Shown in pieces: positions 1 through 9,224 of a DNA stretch of 64,000 nt. Origin of the DNA: Streptomyces deccanensis (lineage in GTDB: Bacteria > Actinomycetota > Actinomycetes > Streptomycetales > Streptomycetaceae); assembly GCF_022385335.1 (NCBI RefSeq), contig NZ_CP092431.1, positions 3,968,001-4,032,000 on the forward strand, in the 5' to 3' direction. How positions within the stretch are numbered: the first letter of the stretch is position 1; each line of letters starts with the position of its first letter. The translations under genes and the position numbers were made by a program. A model generated the notes under the pieces. That model ran no database searches, had not been told where the DNA came from, and saw only the letters and a program-made list of their open reading frames with translations.

Positions 1-1072
1 TGCAGAGCACGGAGACGGTGATGCCGAACGCCGGGGTCTTCGTCGACGACAGCCTGCTGAAGACGCGCGGGGCCTCGCCGTTGTCCGCGAGGGTGCGCAG
101 CATGCGGCCGGTGGAGTACATGCCGGAGTTGCAGGAGGACAGGGCCGCCGTCAGCACCACGAAGTTGACGATGGCGGCGCCGGCCGGGATGCCGATCTTG
201 GCGAAGGCCGCCACGAAGGGGCTCACGCCGGGCGCGAACTCGGTCCACTTCACCACGCAGAGGATGACGGTGAGGGCGCCGACGTAGAAGAGCGCGATCC
301 GCCAGGGCAGGGTGTTGATGGCCTTGGGGAGGGTCTTCTCCGGGTTCTCCGACTCACCGGCGGTGACGCCGACCAGCTCGACGGCGAGGTAGGCGAACAT
401 CACGCCCTGGAGGGTCATCAGGGAGGAACCGATGCCCTTGGGGAAGAAGCCGTCGTAGGCCCAGAGGTTGGAGACGGCGGCGGTGTCGCCGGCGGCGCTG
501 AAGCCGAAGGTGAGGACGCCGAGACCGATCACGATCATGCCGAGCAGGGCGGTGACCTTGACCATCGAGAACCAGAACTCGATCTCGCCGAAGAGCTTCA
601 CCGAGATCAGGTTGGCGCCGAAGAGGATCACCAGGAAGACCAGGGCGGTGACCCATTGCGGGATCTGGGGCCACCAGTAGTTGACGTAGATCGCGGCGGC
701 CGTGAGTTCGGCCATGCCGGTGACGACCCACATCAGCCAGTACGTCCAGCCGGTGAAGTAGCCGAAGAACGGGCCGAGGAACTCGCGGGAGTACTCCGCG
801 AAGGAGCCCGAGACCGGGCGGTACAGCAGCAGCTCGCCGAGCGCCCGCATGATGAAGAAGATGATGACGCCGGCGAGGGCGTACATGAAGATCAGACTGG
901 GGCCGGCCTTGGCGATGTTCGCCCCGGCTCCCAGGAAGAGGCCGACGCCGATGGCGCCGCCGATCGCGATCATCTGGACCTGACGGCTGCCGAGCCCGCG
1001 CTCGTACCCCTCTTCGGGTGCGTCGCCGCGCACGGCTTCGTCGCCGTTCTTGTTGACCTGAGCGGAGGTCAT
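1..1072 (-). CDS. APC-family amino acid permease (C-terminus beyond window edge)
   Basis: Membrane transporter of the amino acid-polyamine-organocation superfamily, importing an amino acid by proton symport. The visible 357 residues start MTSAQVNKNGDEAVRG and reach the first glycine-rich helix (GGAIGVGLFLGAG, about residues 38-50), followed by further hydrophobic helices. Family members are usually 470-500 residues, so about a quarter to a third is missing past base 1. The start at 1072 has a purine-rich stretch (GAGAAAGG) about 10 nt upstream. The nearest relatives by eye are the asparagine/GABA-type and D-Ser/D-Ala/Gly permeases of actinomycetes; the substrate cannot be decided from the sequence. 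Confidence 0.88.
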   Translation of the reverse strand, partial: MTSAQVNKNGDEAVRGDAPEEGYERGLGSRQVQMIAIGGAIGVGLFLGAGANIAKAGPSLIFMYALAGVIIFFIMRALGELLLYRPVSGSFAEYSREFLGPFFGYFTGWTYWLMWVVTGMAELTAAAIYVNYWWPQIPQWVTALVFLVILFGANLISVKLFGEIEFWFSMVKVTALLGMIVIGLGVLTFGFSAAGDTAAVSNLWAYDGFFPKGIGSSLMTLQGVMFAYLAVELVGVTAGESENPEKTLPKAINTLPWRIALFYVGALTVILCVVKWTEFAPGVSPFVAAFAKIGIPAGAAIVNFVVLTAALSSCNSGMYSTGRMLRTLADNGEAPRVFSRLSSTKTPAFGITVSVLC

Positions 1073-1448
1073 GTGTGGTGCGCCTTTCTCCACGCTGGGC
1101 CGATCCGGGCCGTTCGTCGACCCCGGATCGGGTTCCGATCCCCCCGGATGTGATGGAGCAGTGCCTGGTCGGAGATGGCCGACTCGGTGGCGCACCCGAG
1201 CGGACATGGGTGGCGTCCGTCGGGCGGTCTGGAAGATTTAACACGCCCGCAACAGTGATCGGCCGGATGCCGTGTGGCGCACGACACAGGGAGAACCGGA
1301 CAAAAAACGCCCGCGAGGGCATCCCTCGCGGGCGCGGTGACGCGATCGTTATCCGGATTTGAGTGTCCTCTGAGCGAACACCCAGCGAACACCGAACGAC
1401 CACCTCAGGGGCACATCACGGGTTTCCCAGGCGTACGTCCCGGACTTC
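1073..1448. other. Intergenic stretch between permease and DUF2017 gene
   Basis: This 376-base gap holds the promoter region of the leftward permease and the terminator of the leftward clpS operon (listed separately). No credible coding region is seen in it. Confidence 0.6.
1302..1333 (-). terminator. Rho-independent terminator of clpS-DUF2017 operon
   Basis: Perfect 11-bp stem (1309-1319 with 1323-1333) and a 3-nt loop. Read on the minus strand, the stem is followed by six T (1302-1307). It lies about 115 bp downstream of the DUF2017 stop. Confidence 0.85.
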
Positions 1449-2051
1449 TCAGGGCATCAGCGTCGCGACGAGCGAGTCCTGGAGGCCGCCCAGCCACAGG
1501 TACGCCATCACCATCGGCTTGCGCGGGTCCTCGTCCGGGAGGCGGTAGAGGAGGTCGGTGTCCTCCTCGTCGACGACGTCGAGCCGGGAGCCGATGGCCA
1601 GGCGCAGGTCGTTGAGGCAGCCGAGCCAGCGCCGGGACTCCTCCGCCGACAGCTTCAGCACGGCCCCGCCCTCACCGGTCGCGGCCAGCGCGTCCAGGGA
1701 GTGGATCACCGCGAGGGCGTTGTCGCGCTTGCCGGCCCGCAGGTCGTTCTCGGTGAAGCGGCGGAACTCCGAGGAGTACGCCCGCTGCTCCTCCGCCTCC
1801 CGGGCCGTCGGGGTGCCCTCGGGGTCGCTGTAGGCGTCCGGGAACAGCCGGAGCAGGACGGGGTCCTTGGGTGGTTCGCTCGGGCCCTCGGCGAAGAGTT
1901 CGGCGAGCGGGTCGTCGCCGGCGTCCTCGGCGGGCCCCGGGCCGATCAGCTCCAGGAGCTGCACCGCCAGCGAGCGGATGATGGAGATCTCGACCTCGTC
2001 GAGGGCGACGGCCGCGCCGCCGCCGGGGAGCGATTCGAATTGTCCTGGCAT
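1449..2051 (-). CDS. DUF2017 family protein
   Basis: 200-residue acidic cytoplasmic protein of the actinobacterial DUF2017 family, function unknown. It starts MPGQFESLPGGGAAVALDEV and lies only 11 bp downstream of clpS on the same strand, so the two are almost certainly one operon. That suggests, without proving, a role near N-end-rule or Clp proteolysis. The start at 2051 was chosen because an upstream extension would overlap clpS. The gene ends before the T-tailed terminator at 1302-1333. Confidence 0.85.
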   Translation of the reverse strand: MPGQFESLPGGGAAVALDEVEISIIRSLAVQLLELIGPGPAEDAGDDPLAELFAEGPSEPPKDPVLLRLFPDAYSDPEGTPTAREAEEQRAYSSEFRRFTENDLRAGKRDNALAVIHSLDALAATGEGGAVLKLSAEESRRWLGCLNDLRLAIGSRLDVVDEEDTDLLYRLPDEDPRKPMVMAYLWLGGLQDSLVATLMP

Positions 2052-2062
2052 CAGGTGCGTCG

Positions 2063-2380
2063 CTACTTCCGGTCCTGCTGGAGGGTGGCCCACAGACCGT
2101 AGCCGTGCATGGCCTGCACGTCGCGTTCCATCTCCTCGCGTGTTCCGCTGGAGACGACCGCGCGGCCCTTGTGGTGGACGTCGAGCATGAGCTTGGTGGC
2201 TTTGTCCTTCGGGTACCCGAAGTACGTCTGGAAGACATACGTCACATAGCTCATGAGGTTCACCGGGTCGTTGTGGACGATCGTCACCCACGGCACGTCG
2301 GGCTCGGGTACGGCGAAGACCTCCTCCGCCGATTCGGTCTTCTCGATCTCCATGGGTACGGCTGCCGTCACACGGCCCAT
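2063..2380 (-). CDS. clpS: ATP-dependent Clp protease adaptor ClpS
   Basis: ClpS docks on the N-domain of ClpA/ClpC and delivers N-degron substrates to the Clp protease in the cytosol. The 105-residue reading frame has the family core: HNDPVN after a beta strand ([16 protein letters not shown]), then a Met-rich helix and the [12 protein letters not shown] region with the C-terminal [16 protein letters not shown]. Starts at codon 1 (2380), at the GTG of codon 4 and at the ATG of codon 10 (2353) are all possible; none has a strong Shine-Dalgarno. It is the first gene of a clpS-DUF2017 operon and is divergent from pncB. Confidence 0.92.
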   Translation of the reverse strand: MGRVTAAVPMEIEKTESAEEVFAVPEPDVPWVTIVHNDPVNLMSYVTYVFQTYFGYPKDKATKLMLDVHHKGRAVVSSGTREEMERDVQAMHGYGLWATLQQDRK

Positions 2381-2499
2381 GCTGCCACCACAGGGGGGTG
2401 CCCGCACAAATGCGGCCCTCCGACCAGGGCCGACGGGGAACGGTCGACCGAGGATCCGCGAGGACCGACCGGAGATCCGCCGAAGATCCCGAACAGAAA

Positions 2500-2528
2500 T
2501 CGTCAGACTGACGAAATGGGAGTACGAT
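2500..2528 (+). promoter_or_regulatory. Palindromic operator and -10 element of pncB
   Basis: A perfect 15-bp palindrome, TCGTCAG-A-CTGACGA, spans 2500-2514. A TACGAT -10-like hexamer lies at 2523-2528, just 8 bp before the pncB ATG. With a -10 so close, the transcript would be leaderless or nearly so, and no Shine-Dalgarno is visible. The palindrome sits in the -35 region, so a bound protein would compete with RNA polymerase. The regulator is not identified. Confidence 0.55.
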
Positions 2529-2536
2529 CCCTTGCC

Positions 2537-3865
2537 ATGAACACAGCGGACCTCGGTTTGCCGGTCGACGTCCCCTCGACCGCGCTCTTCACGGACCAGT
2601 ACGAACTCACGATGCTGCAGGCCGCGTTGAAGGCCGGCACGGCCGAGCGGCGCTCGGTGTTCGAGGTCTTCACCCGGCGGCTGCCGGAGGGACGCCGGTA
2701 CGGCGTGGTCGCCGGCACCGGACGGGTGCTGGACGCCGTGGAGAACTTCCGATTCGACCCGGGCGTCCTCGGCTTCCTGCGCGAGCGCTCCATCGTCAAC
2801 GCCGAGACCCTCGACTGGCTCGCCGGCTACCGCTTCAGCGGGGACGTCTGGGGCTACCAGGAGGGCGAGGTGTACTTCCCGGGCTCGCCGATCATGCGGG
2901 TCGAGGGCACCTTCGCGGAGTGCGTGCTCCTGGAGACCGTGATCCTGTCCATCCTCAACCACGACTCGGCGATCGCGGCCGCCGCCTCCCGGATGTCCAG
3001 CGCCGCCGGGGGGCGCCCGCTGATCGAGATGGGCGCCCGGCGCACGCACGAGCTGGCCGCCGTGGCCGCCTCGCGCGCCGCGTACGTCGGCGGCTTCACC
3101 TCCACCTCGGACCTGGCGGCCGGCTTCCGCTACGGCATCCCGACCGTCGGCACCAGCGCCCACGCCTTCACCCTGCTCCACGACCGCGAGCGGGACGCCT
3201 TCCAGGCCCAGGTGGACTCGCTGGGCCGGAACACCACGCTGCTCGTCGACACGTACGACGTCGCCGAGGCCGTACGGACGGCCGTGGAGATCGCCGGGCC
3301 AGAGCTCGGCGCCGTGCGCATCGACTCCGGTGATCTGCTCCTCGTCGCCCACCGGGTGCGGCAGCAGCTGGACGAGCTGGGCGCGACGGACACCCGGATC
3401 ATCGTGACCTCGGACCTCGACGAGTACGCCATCGCCTCGCTGGCGGCGGCGCCGGTGGACGCGTACGGCGTCGGGACCCAGCTGGTGACCGGCTCGGGGC
3501 ACCCGACCTGCTCGATGGTCTACAAGCTCGTCGCCCGGGCGGAGTCCGCGGACCCCACGGCCCCGCTGGTGCCGGTGGCGAAGAAGTCCAGCGGCGGGAA
3601 GACGTCCGTGGGGGGCCGCAAGTGGGCGGCCCGGCGGCTGGACGAGCACGGGGTGGCGGAGGCCGAGGTGATCGGCACCGGGCCGGTGCCGGACGACCTC
3701 CGGGAGCGTCAGCTGCTCGTCCCGCTGGTCGAGGGCGGCCGGGTGCTCCACCGGGAGCCCCTGGACGTCGTACGCGAACGGCACGCGACCGCGCGGGCCG
3801 GTCTGCCGCTGTCGGCGACGCAGCTGTCGCGCGGCGAGGCGGTCATCCCGACGGAGTACGTCTGA
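2537..3865 (+). CDS. pncB: Nicotinate phosphoribosyltransferase
   Basis: Converts nicotinate and PRPP, with ATP hydrolysis, to nicotinate mononucleotide in the Preiss-Handler NAD salvage pathway. The 442-residue protein has the family start ([19 protein letters not shown]), the [16 protein letters not shown] segment, GTSAHAF in the middle and the phosphate-binding region around VRIDSGDL and [10 protein letters not shown]. Length is normal. The ATG at 2537 is preferred because homology begins there and a -10-like box sits right before it. The nicotinamidase gene follows on the same strand after 256 bp, so the two steps from nicotinamide to NaMN are encoded side by side. Confidence 0.95.
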   Translation: MNTADLGLPVDVPSTALFTDQYELTMLQAALKAGTAERRSVFEVFTRRLPEGRRYGVVAGTGRVLDAVENFRFDPGVLGFLRERSIVNAETLDWLAGYRFSGDVWGYQEGEVYFPGSPIMRVEGTFAECVLLETVILSILNHDSAIAAAASRMSSAAGGRPLIEMGARRTHELAAVAASRAAYVGGFTSTSDLAAGFRYGIPTVGTSAHAFTLLHDRERDAFQAQVDSLGRNTTLLVDTYDVAEAVRTAVEIAGPELGAVRIDSGDLLLVAHRVRQQLDELGATDTRIIVTSDLDEYAIASLAAAPVDAYGVGTQLVTGSGHPTCSMVYKLVARAESADPTAPLVPVAKKSSGGKTSVGGRKWAARRLDEHGVAEAEVIGTGPVPDDLRERQLLVPLVEGGRVLHREPLDVVRERHATARAGLPLSATQLSRGEAVIPTEYV

Positions 3866-3880
3866 GCCGCTCGGGGACGT

Positions 3881-3946
3881 GCGGGAGAGCGGGCGGGGGC
3901 ACGCTGGGGGTGGGCCGGAGTGAATGTGCCCGGCGCGCTCTCCCGC
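3881..3946 (+). terminator. Probable terminator after pncB
   Basis: An 11-bp perfect inverted repeat (3881-3891 and 3936-3946) encloses 44 nt just after the pncB stop. There is no T-run, as is common in GC-rich actinobacteria. It implies that pncA has its own promoter in 3947-4121. Confidence 0.5.
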
Positions 3947-4121
3947 GAGCCCCCGAGCGCCCGCGTGGTGGGTCCGTGCTCCGGCCCGCGCCACGGGCGA
4001 GCGCCGGATGCCCCCTCCCGAACAGCTCTCGAAGTCTCTAGGCTCGGAAGTTCGCAGTTTCCCACCGCATCCACATCCACACCCACAGCCGAGCACCGAA
4101 GAGTCGAAGGACACCGACACC

Positions 4122-4709
4122 ATGCGCCGCGCCTTGATCGTCGTCGACGTGCAGAACGACTTCTGCGAGGGGGGCAGCCTCGCGGTGGCCGGCGGTGCCG
4201 ATGTGGCCGCCGCCATCACCGAGCTGATCGGCCAGGCGGCCGGTCCCGGCTACCAGCACGTGGTGGCCACCCGTGACCACCACATCGCACCCGGTGGCCA
4301 CTTCTCCGACAACCCCGACTACGTCCACTCCTGGCCGGCGCACTGTGTGGCCGGTACGGAGGGGGTGGGCTTCCACCCGAACTTCGCCCCGGCGGTCGCC
4401 TCCGGCGCGGTGGACGCCGTGTTCGACAAGGGGGCGTACGCGGCGGCGTACAGCGGCTTCGAGGGCGCCGACGAGAACGGGGCCGCGCTCGCCGACTGGC
4501 TCCGGGCCCGGGACATCACCGAGGTCGACGTCGTCGGCATCGCCACGGACCACTGCGTACGCGCCACCGCCCTGGACGCCGCACGCGAGGGCTTCCGCAC
4601 CCAGGTCCTCCTGGACCTGACCGCCGGTGTGGCCGAGGAGACCACCGAGCGGGCCCTGGAGGAGCTGCGCGAGGCGGGCGTGGAGCTGTCGGGCAAGCCG
4701 GTCGTGTAG
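4122..4709 (+). CDS. pncA: Nicotinamidase
   Basis: Isochorismatase-fold amidohydrolase that deamidates nicotinamide to nicotinate, feeding PncB. The 195-residue protein shows the catalytic triad Asp9 (VVDVQNDF), Lys103 ([13 protein letters not shown]) and Cys145 ([10 protein letters not shown]), and metal ligands Asp52, His54 and His60 in [11 protein letters not shown]. The ATG at 4122 is preceded by GAAGG about 11 nt upstream. Length and motif order are those of active PncA enzymes, which also activate pyrazinamide in mycobacteria. Confidence 0.94.
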   Translation: MRRALIVVDVQNDFCEGGSLAVAGGADVAAAITELIGQAAGPGYQHVVATRDHHIAPGGHFSDNPDYVHSWPAHCVAGTEGVGFHPNFAPAVASGAVDAVFDKGAYAAAYSGFEGADENGAALADWLRARDITEVDVVGIATDHCVRATALDAAREGFRTQVLLDLTAGVAEETTERALEELREAGVELSGKPVV

Positions 4710-4734
4710 CCCCCGAGGAGGGGGCCCTGTCCGG

Positions 4735-5097
4735 TCACACCGGGGCCGGCGGCCTCCTCAGGAGCGCTCTGATCGGGTGCCACAGCTCCGGGGTGGTCGA
4801 GGCCGGGCAGACCGGGGACGTGCGCCATATCAGGCCGTCCGGGTGGTGCAGCACGGCCGTGATCTCGTCCAGGGTCGGGGGCGCCGCGTTGCCGCGGAGA
4901 TAGATCGCCCGCATGCCCAGGTTGCGCAGCCGGGTCAGGGCCCGGGCGCGGTTCGCGGCCAGGACGAGAACCCGCACGGAGCCGTCGTCCGACGGAGCCC
5001 ACGGCGTGCCCGGAGTGCCCGGAGTGGTCGCCCCGGGCAGGTTCAGGGCGACGACCACATTGCCGTCCGGCAGCTTGCAGAAACCTCCTGCGGCCAT
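4735..5097 (-). CDS. Conserved hypothetical protein
   Basis: About 120 residues beginning MAAGGFCKLPDGNVVVALNL, without a recognised domain. It may be a small alpha/beta protein: a strand-rich start, then RVLVLAANRARALTRLRNLGMRAIYLRG, a possible helix-strand unit. It converges on pncA. The start at 5097 is tentative because an upstream GTG two codons earlier is also possible. A TTGACA hexamer lies about 25-30 bp upstream on its strand. Confidence 0.6.
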   Translation of the reverse strand: MAAGGFCKLPDGNVVVALNLPGATTPGTPGTPWAPSDDGSVRVLVLAANRARALTRLRNLGMRAIYLRGNAAPPTLDEITAVLHHPDGLIWRTSPVCPASTTPELWHPIRALLRRPPAPV

Positions 5098-5161
5098 GCA
5101 GGTCACACCCCCGTGCGCGTCAGTGTCAATAAGAAGGCCACACCCCGCACCTAAACACGTC

Positions 5162-5192
5162 CGGCCGCGACCCGCCAAGAGGGTCACGGCCG
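5162..5192 (-). terminator. Terminator after M6 protease gene
   Basis: CGGCCG plus GACCC pair with GGGTC plus CGGCCG around a 7-nt loop, with one mismatched base pair in the stem. It lies about 30 bp beyond the protease stop codon. Confidence 0.6.
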
Positions 5193-5220
5193 AACATGCT
5201 CTGACCTGCGAAAATACTGC

Positions 5221-7575
5221 TTACTTCACCGCGGGGCCGACCTGGACCGAGATCGTGGAGCCGTCCTTGGCCTCCTTGACGATCTTGATCTTGGTGTTGG
5301 TGTCAGTGATCTTGACACCGGCGAGCGGGGTCGCCTCGTCGTAGTAGGTGCTGGTCCGGTCGTTGAACGTGGACACACCCTTCGACGACGGGATCCTCGT
5401 CAGCACGTCCGCCTTGTGCAGCTTCAGACCGTCCGTGCGGTAGAGGCTGAAGGGCGAGTCGTAGGACTGGATCCGGCTGCGCATCACCGTGCCGTCGGCC
5501 CACTTCAGCGCCGCCGGGTGCGAGTCGACCGGCAGGAGCAGACCCGTACCGGGGTGCACGCTGGTGTTGTTGTCCGCCTGCGAGGTGTCCCACTTCCAGA
5601 TCAACAGACCGTTCTGGTACGGGAAGTGCTCCACCCAGGACGGACGCGTGGTCGAGAAGCCGAAGTTGTACGGGCCGACCTTCAGCGTCTTGTCGTACGA
5701 CACGTACTGACGGTTCTCGGCGATGTAGTACTGCGCGTAGTCGTCCGTGATCGACGCGCCGATGCGGGAGAAGCCCTTCGTGGCCCAGGCCGCGTCCGCG
5801 CTCTCCGCGTCGTCCGAGAAGACGGCGGAACCGTCGGCGGTCACGGTGATCGAGTCGGCCGCGAAGCCCTTGGGGGCCACGCCGCCGTCGGTCTGGTAGC
5901 GGAAGCGGAGGTCGAACTTCTGGCCCGCGTAGGCGTCCAGGGAGTACGACAGCTTCTTGTACGCGGCGGAGGAACCGGTCAGCGCGGGCTTGCCGCTGGC
6001 GTCGCGCGGGATCGCCGCGCCGTCCACCGTGCCGTCGATCGCGGTCCAGTTGGCGCCGCCGTCGGTCGACACCTCGGTGTAGAGGTAGTCGAACTCGGCC
6101 TCGATGTCGTACCAGCCGTCCAGGGTCAGCGCGGCCGAGGACTTGCCCGTGAGGTCCACGGAACGGGTCAGCGTGTTGGAGAGGTTGTCACCGCTGCCGC
6201 TCCACCACTGGGTCGAACCCTGCGCCGGCTCGACGATCTCGGTGGTGACCTTCTTCTTCGGCAGCTCGACCACGAGGGCCTGCTTGTCCTTGGTGTTGTA
6301 CTCCGCCACACCGAGCTTGTGCTTCGACTTCGTCGCGGCCTTCGCCGTGTCGTAGTTGAGCCAGCCCAGCTGCAGCTTGTCCCAGGCGGTCATGTCGCCG
6401 GGGAGGTCGCCGATGGCCTCCTTGCCGGTGCCGAGCCAGGAACCGGAGGACATCAGGGTCCAGAAGCCGGTGGAGTTGTCGCCGCCCTGGGTGTCGTAGT
6501 GGTCCGGCAGACCGAGGTCGTGGCCGTACTCGTGGGCGAAGACACCGAGTCCGCCGTTCTCCGGCTGGATGGTGTAGTCGCCGACCCAGATGCCGGTGTC
6601 ACCGATCTTGGCGCCGCCGAGCTTGTTGCCGTCGGGGCCCGTCGCGCCGGCGTCCGAGCCGAACGCGTACCAGCGGTGCGCCCAGATGGCGTCCTCGCCC
6701 TGCGCGCCGCCGCCGGCGGACTCGTCCTCACCGGCGTGCACGATCTGGAAGTGGTCGATGTAGCCGTCGCGCTCGTTGAAGTCGCCGTCGCCGTCGAAGT
6801 CGTAACGGTCCCACTGGTCGAACTCGGCGACGTCCGCCTTGATCTCCGCGTCGGTGCGCCCCGCTGCCTTCTGCTGGGCGACCCAGGACGTGAGACCGTC
6901 GCTGACCACGTTCCACACGCTGGAGCAGGTGCTCTGGCCACAGGCGTTGTTGCCGTAGCGGGCCTCGTTGTAGGGGACCTTGACCCAGTCCGAGACCTCG
7001 CCCTCGATCGAGTAGCGGCCCGAGGACTGCTTCTCGTAGTACTTCTTCATCGACTCGGTCTTCTTGCCGGTGCCGAAGTACAGGTCCTGGAAGTGCTTCT
7101 GGTCGTAGTCCGCCTGCCAGGCCGTGGAGTTGTCCTGGGTGCGGTCCGGCTCCGCTATCTGGTTGTGCAGCGGGCCGGGGGTGCCGCCGTAGCGGCTGTC
7201 GATCTCGTCGCCGAACTCGACCAGGATCGTGAAGATCTTGTCGGTCTTCTCGCGGCCGAGCTCGACGTACTTGCTCTTGCCCTTCTTGCTCTTCAGCTGG
7301 ACGACCTGCGAGCCCTCACGGTTCTTCACCGTGGCGTCGCCGGATATGACCTGCCGCAGGGCCTCCTCGCGCTGGGCCTCCTGCGTCTTGCTCAGGGGGC
7401 CTTCGAGGTCGTGGTCGTCGGCGTGCTCGTGGTCCGCCGGGTCGTGCCGGTCGACGGCCGCCGCCGGAGCGGTGTCCGCGGCCTGCGCCACGGTCAGGGC
7501 GGACATGGTCGCCGCCGCTGTGGCGAGTGCGACACCGATCGCCGCCGCTCGAAACGTCCAGGGTCTACTGGTCAC
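5221..7575 (-). CDS. Secreted immune inhibitor A-type metalloprotease (peptidase M6)
   Basis: Large exported zinc protease of 784 residues. An N-terminal signal peptide (positively charged start, then AAAIGVALATAAATMSA, cleavage near AQA-ADT) is followed by a charged propeptide. The M6 catalytic domain contains HEYGHDLGLPDH at about residues 348-359, where the two His and a downstream Asp/His bind zinc. The C-terminal half is beta-rich (TLDGWYDIEAEFDYLYTEV), typical of InhA enzymes. A GTG start at 7575 has a strong GGGGAGGA site. The protein probably digests extracellular protein for nutrition; the immune-inhibitor name comes from Bacillus homologues and does not imply virulence here. Confidence 0.93.
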   Translation of the reverse strand: MTSRPWTFRAAAIGVALATAAATMSALTVAQAADTAPAAAVDRHDPADHEHADDHDLEGPLSKTQEAQREEALRQVISGDATVKNREGSQVVQLKSKKGKSKYVELGREKTDKIFTILVEFGDEIDSRYGGTPGPLHNQIAEPDRTQDNSTAWQADYDQKHFQDLYFGTGKKTESMKKYYEKQSSGRYSIEGEVSDWVKVPYNEARYGNNACGQSTCSSVWNVVSDGLTSWVAQQKAAGRTDAEIKADVAEFDQWDRYDFDGDGDFNERDGYIDHFQIVHAGEDESAGGGAQGEDAIWAHRWYAFGSDAGATGPDGNKLGGAKIGDTGIWVGDYTIQPENGGLGVFAHEYGHDLGLPDHYDTQGGDNSTGFWTLMSSGSWLGTGKEAIGDLPGDMTAWDKLQLGWLNYDTAKAATKSKHKLGVAEYNTKDKQALVVELPKKKVTTEIVEPAQGSTQWWSGSGDNLSNTLTRSVDLTGKSSAALTLDGWYDIEAEFDYLYTEVSTDGGANWTAIDGTVDGAAIPRDASGKPALTGSSAAYKKLSYSLDAYAGQKFDLRFRYQTDGGVAPKGFAADSITVTADGSAVFSDDAESADAAWATKGFSRIGASITDDYAQYYIAENRQYVSYDKTLKVGPYNFGFSTTRPSWVEHFPYQNGLLIWKWDTSQADNNTSVHPGTGLLLPVDSHPAALKWADGTVMRSRIQSYDSPFSLYRTDGLKLHKADVLTRIPSSKGVSTFNDRTSTYYDEATPLAGVKITDTNTKIKIVKEAKDGSTISVQVGPAVK

Positions 7576-8013
7576 TTGAGTTCCTCCCCCGCGTACCGTT
7601 CGCGCGGAAGGGGGATGGCCCCGAACGTGGAGGAGTCCGCGCGCGGTATACGCGTGTAGTCAAGTGGCGTCATTCGATCGGAGTTTCGACATAAAAAACA
7701 GATCTTGACTTGGACAGGTCAAGTGGATTATCGGCGTCCAGAGGAAGCGCTTGTTCGTTATCCGGTCGTTACGCGCGCGGCTCGCCCGTCCCCTGCCCAC
7801 CTCTCGAACCGGCGCGCATATGCGTCCACTTGCCGGACCCCATGAACCCGTGCGCCCCCTGTGCACCCGGCACCGTGTGTCAGGTCACGCTTACCCGTCG
7901 TTCCACTCGGGCACCCTGGCGAATAGAGTCGATTGGCGGAGCGCCGGAGGTCGGCAGAAGCCAAGCCGACTGCACTGCTTCACCTTTGATTCCCACCCGA
8001 GGACACGATTGCC
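7576..8013 (-). promoter_or_regulatory. Promoter region of the M6 protease with repeated GTCAAGTGG boxes
   Basis: This 438-bp gap holds no convincing gene. Two copies of GTCAAGTGG lie at 7659-7667 and 7718-7726, and an inverted repeat CTTGAC-N8-GTCAAG lies at 7704-7723. On the minus strand each box supplies a TTGAC -35-like hexamer toward the protease gene. An A-run (7691-7698) separates them. This suggests a regulated promoter for the protease; the regulator is unknown. Confidence 0.45.
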
Positions 8014-8310
8014 ATGCCTCGTCCGACGACCGCACAGCTCGCCTACGGCTCCTGCACCGTGATCCTGTCCACCCTCGCCATGCTGCTGCTGTCACAGACG
8101 AGTTCCGGCGCGGGCATCGCGGTGATCGCCCTGTCCGCCCTGGCCCTGGGTCTGCTCGTCGCACTGACGGTGCCGGTGCCCAAGTCCGCGCCAGGCGCCT
8201 CCGCCCGCCCCGCCGCACGCCCCGAGGCCGCCGTCGCCCCGGCCCGCAGCCGGGTGACCGCGCGGTCCGAGGCGGTACGGGAGCCCGTGCACGAGCGGAT
8301 GGGTTCCTGA
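8014..8310 (+). CDS. Small membrane protein
   Basis: 98 residues with two adjacent hydrophobic helices (about residues 8-27 and 32-54) and a basic, Ala/Arg-rich cytoplasmic tail. No known domain. A GAGGA site lies about 10 nt before the ATG. It is convergent with the RDD gene and separated from it by a strong hairpin at 8344-8372. Confidence 0.7.
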   Translation: MPRPTTAQLAYGSCTVILSTLAMLLLSQTSSGAGIAVIALSALALGLLVALTVPVPKSAPGASARPAARPEAAVAPARSRVTARSEAVREPVHERMGS

Positions 8311-8343
8311 CCCGGCACTGGGTGACAGCTTGCTGAAACGCTT

Positions 8344-8372
8344 CGGCGGGCCCGTGCGTCACGGACCCGCCG
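8344..8372. terminator. Bidirectional terminator hairpin
   Basis: CGGCGGG-c-CCGTG / CACGG-a-CCCGCCG with a 3-nt loop, between two convergent genes. Confidence 0.7.
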
Positions 8373-8396
8373 TCGTCGTGTGTGCGCCCCCCGTGC

Positions 8397-9089
8397 TCAA
8401 CCGGTGCTGACCACCACCGTCTTGGCCGCCTTGTCGTGCAGGCCCTGCTTGTAGGGCTTGTCGAAGAAGCTCCAGCCGCCCGCGATCGCCGTCCAGATGC
8501 AGGCGCAGCAGAAGGCGAAGGGGATCCACAGCACCGCCGCGCGGGCCAGCGCGGTCCGCACGGAGGGCGTGGAGCCGTCGTTGAGGTCCGCCACCCGCAG
8601 CTTCATCAGCTTCTTGCCGAGGGTCTGACCGTTCTTGACGGTGAAGTACGTGTCGTAGGCGATGTAGAGGACCGCCGCGAGCGCCTCCTGGGCGAAGGAC
8701 TTGCCGAACTCGAAGTCGTCCGAGTCCACCGTGTACTGGCTGATCCGGAACGCCCAGGCCAGCAGGCCCACGACGATGCCCACCAGGATCATGTCGATGA
8801 TCCGCGCGAGCACCCGCTTGCCGCTGTCGGCGAGCGGCGGCATGCCGGAGAGCGGGTCGTTGGGGTACGCCCCACCGCCGTAGGGGTCACCACCGTAGGG
8901 ACCGCCGCCATAGGGACCACCGCCGTAGGGGCCGCCGCCCTGGGGAGGCGGCTGGCTGCCGTACGGCGGCTGCTGGGGCGGCGGGTCGTACGGGGAGCCG
9001 CCGCCCTGCTGCGGCGGAGGCTGCTGCTTCCTGAACGGGTCGTCGTCCGGGGACTGACCGGAGCCGAAGGGCGGCGGTTCGGTACTCAT
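8397..9089 (-). CDS. RDD-family membrane protein with Pro/Gly/Tyr-rich N-terminus
   Basis: 230 residues. The first ~85 residues are a disordered Gly-Gly-Pro-Tyr repeat tract (GGGPYGGGPYGG units). The rest is an RDD domain: KRVLARIIDMILVGIVVGLL, the helix-linking NGQTLGKKLMKLRV motif and a last helix. RDD proteins are multi-pass membrane proteins of uncertain function, some linked to Na+/H+ exchange. It lies 135 bp downstream of a second RDD gene, so the pair likely arose by duplication. Confidence 0.85.
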   Translation of the reverse strand: MSTEPPPFGSGQSPDDDPFRKQQPPPQQGGGSPYDPPPQQPPYGSQPPPQGGGPYGGGPYGGGPYGGDPYGGGAYPNDPLSGMPPLADSGKRVLARIIDMILVGIVVGLLAWAFRISQYTVDSDDFEFGKSFAQEALAAVLYIAYDTYFTVKNGQTLGKKLMKLRVADLNDGSTPSVRTALARAAVLWIPFAFCCACIWTAIAGGWSFFDKPYKQGLHDKAAKTVVVSTG

Positions 9090-9224
9090 GGCCCGAGTCG
9101 ACCGCGAACCCCCCGCCTCCGCATCCGGCACGGGGCCGTCCGGAGTACGGAGGGAGGCGGGGGCCGGAGTACGGCGGAGACGGGGCCGGGGGCGGCGGAG
9201 ACGGGCCGGGGGGCGGCGGTGCCG

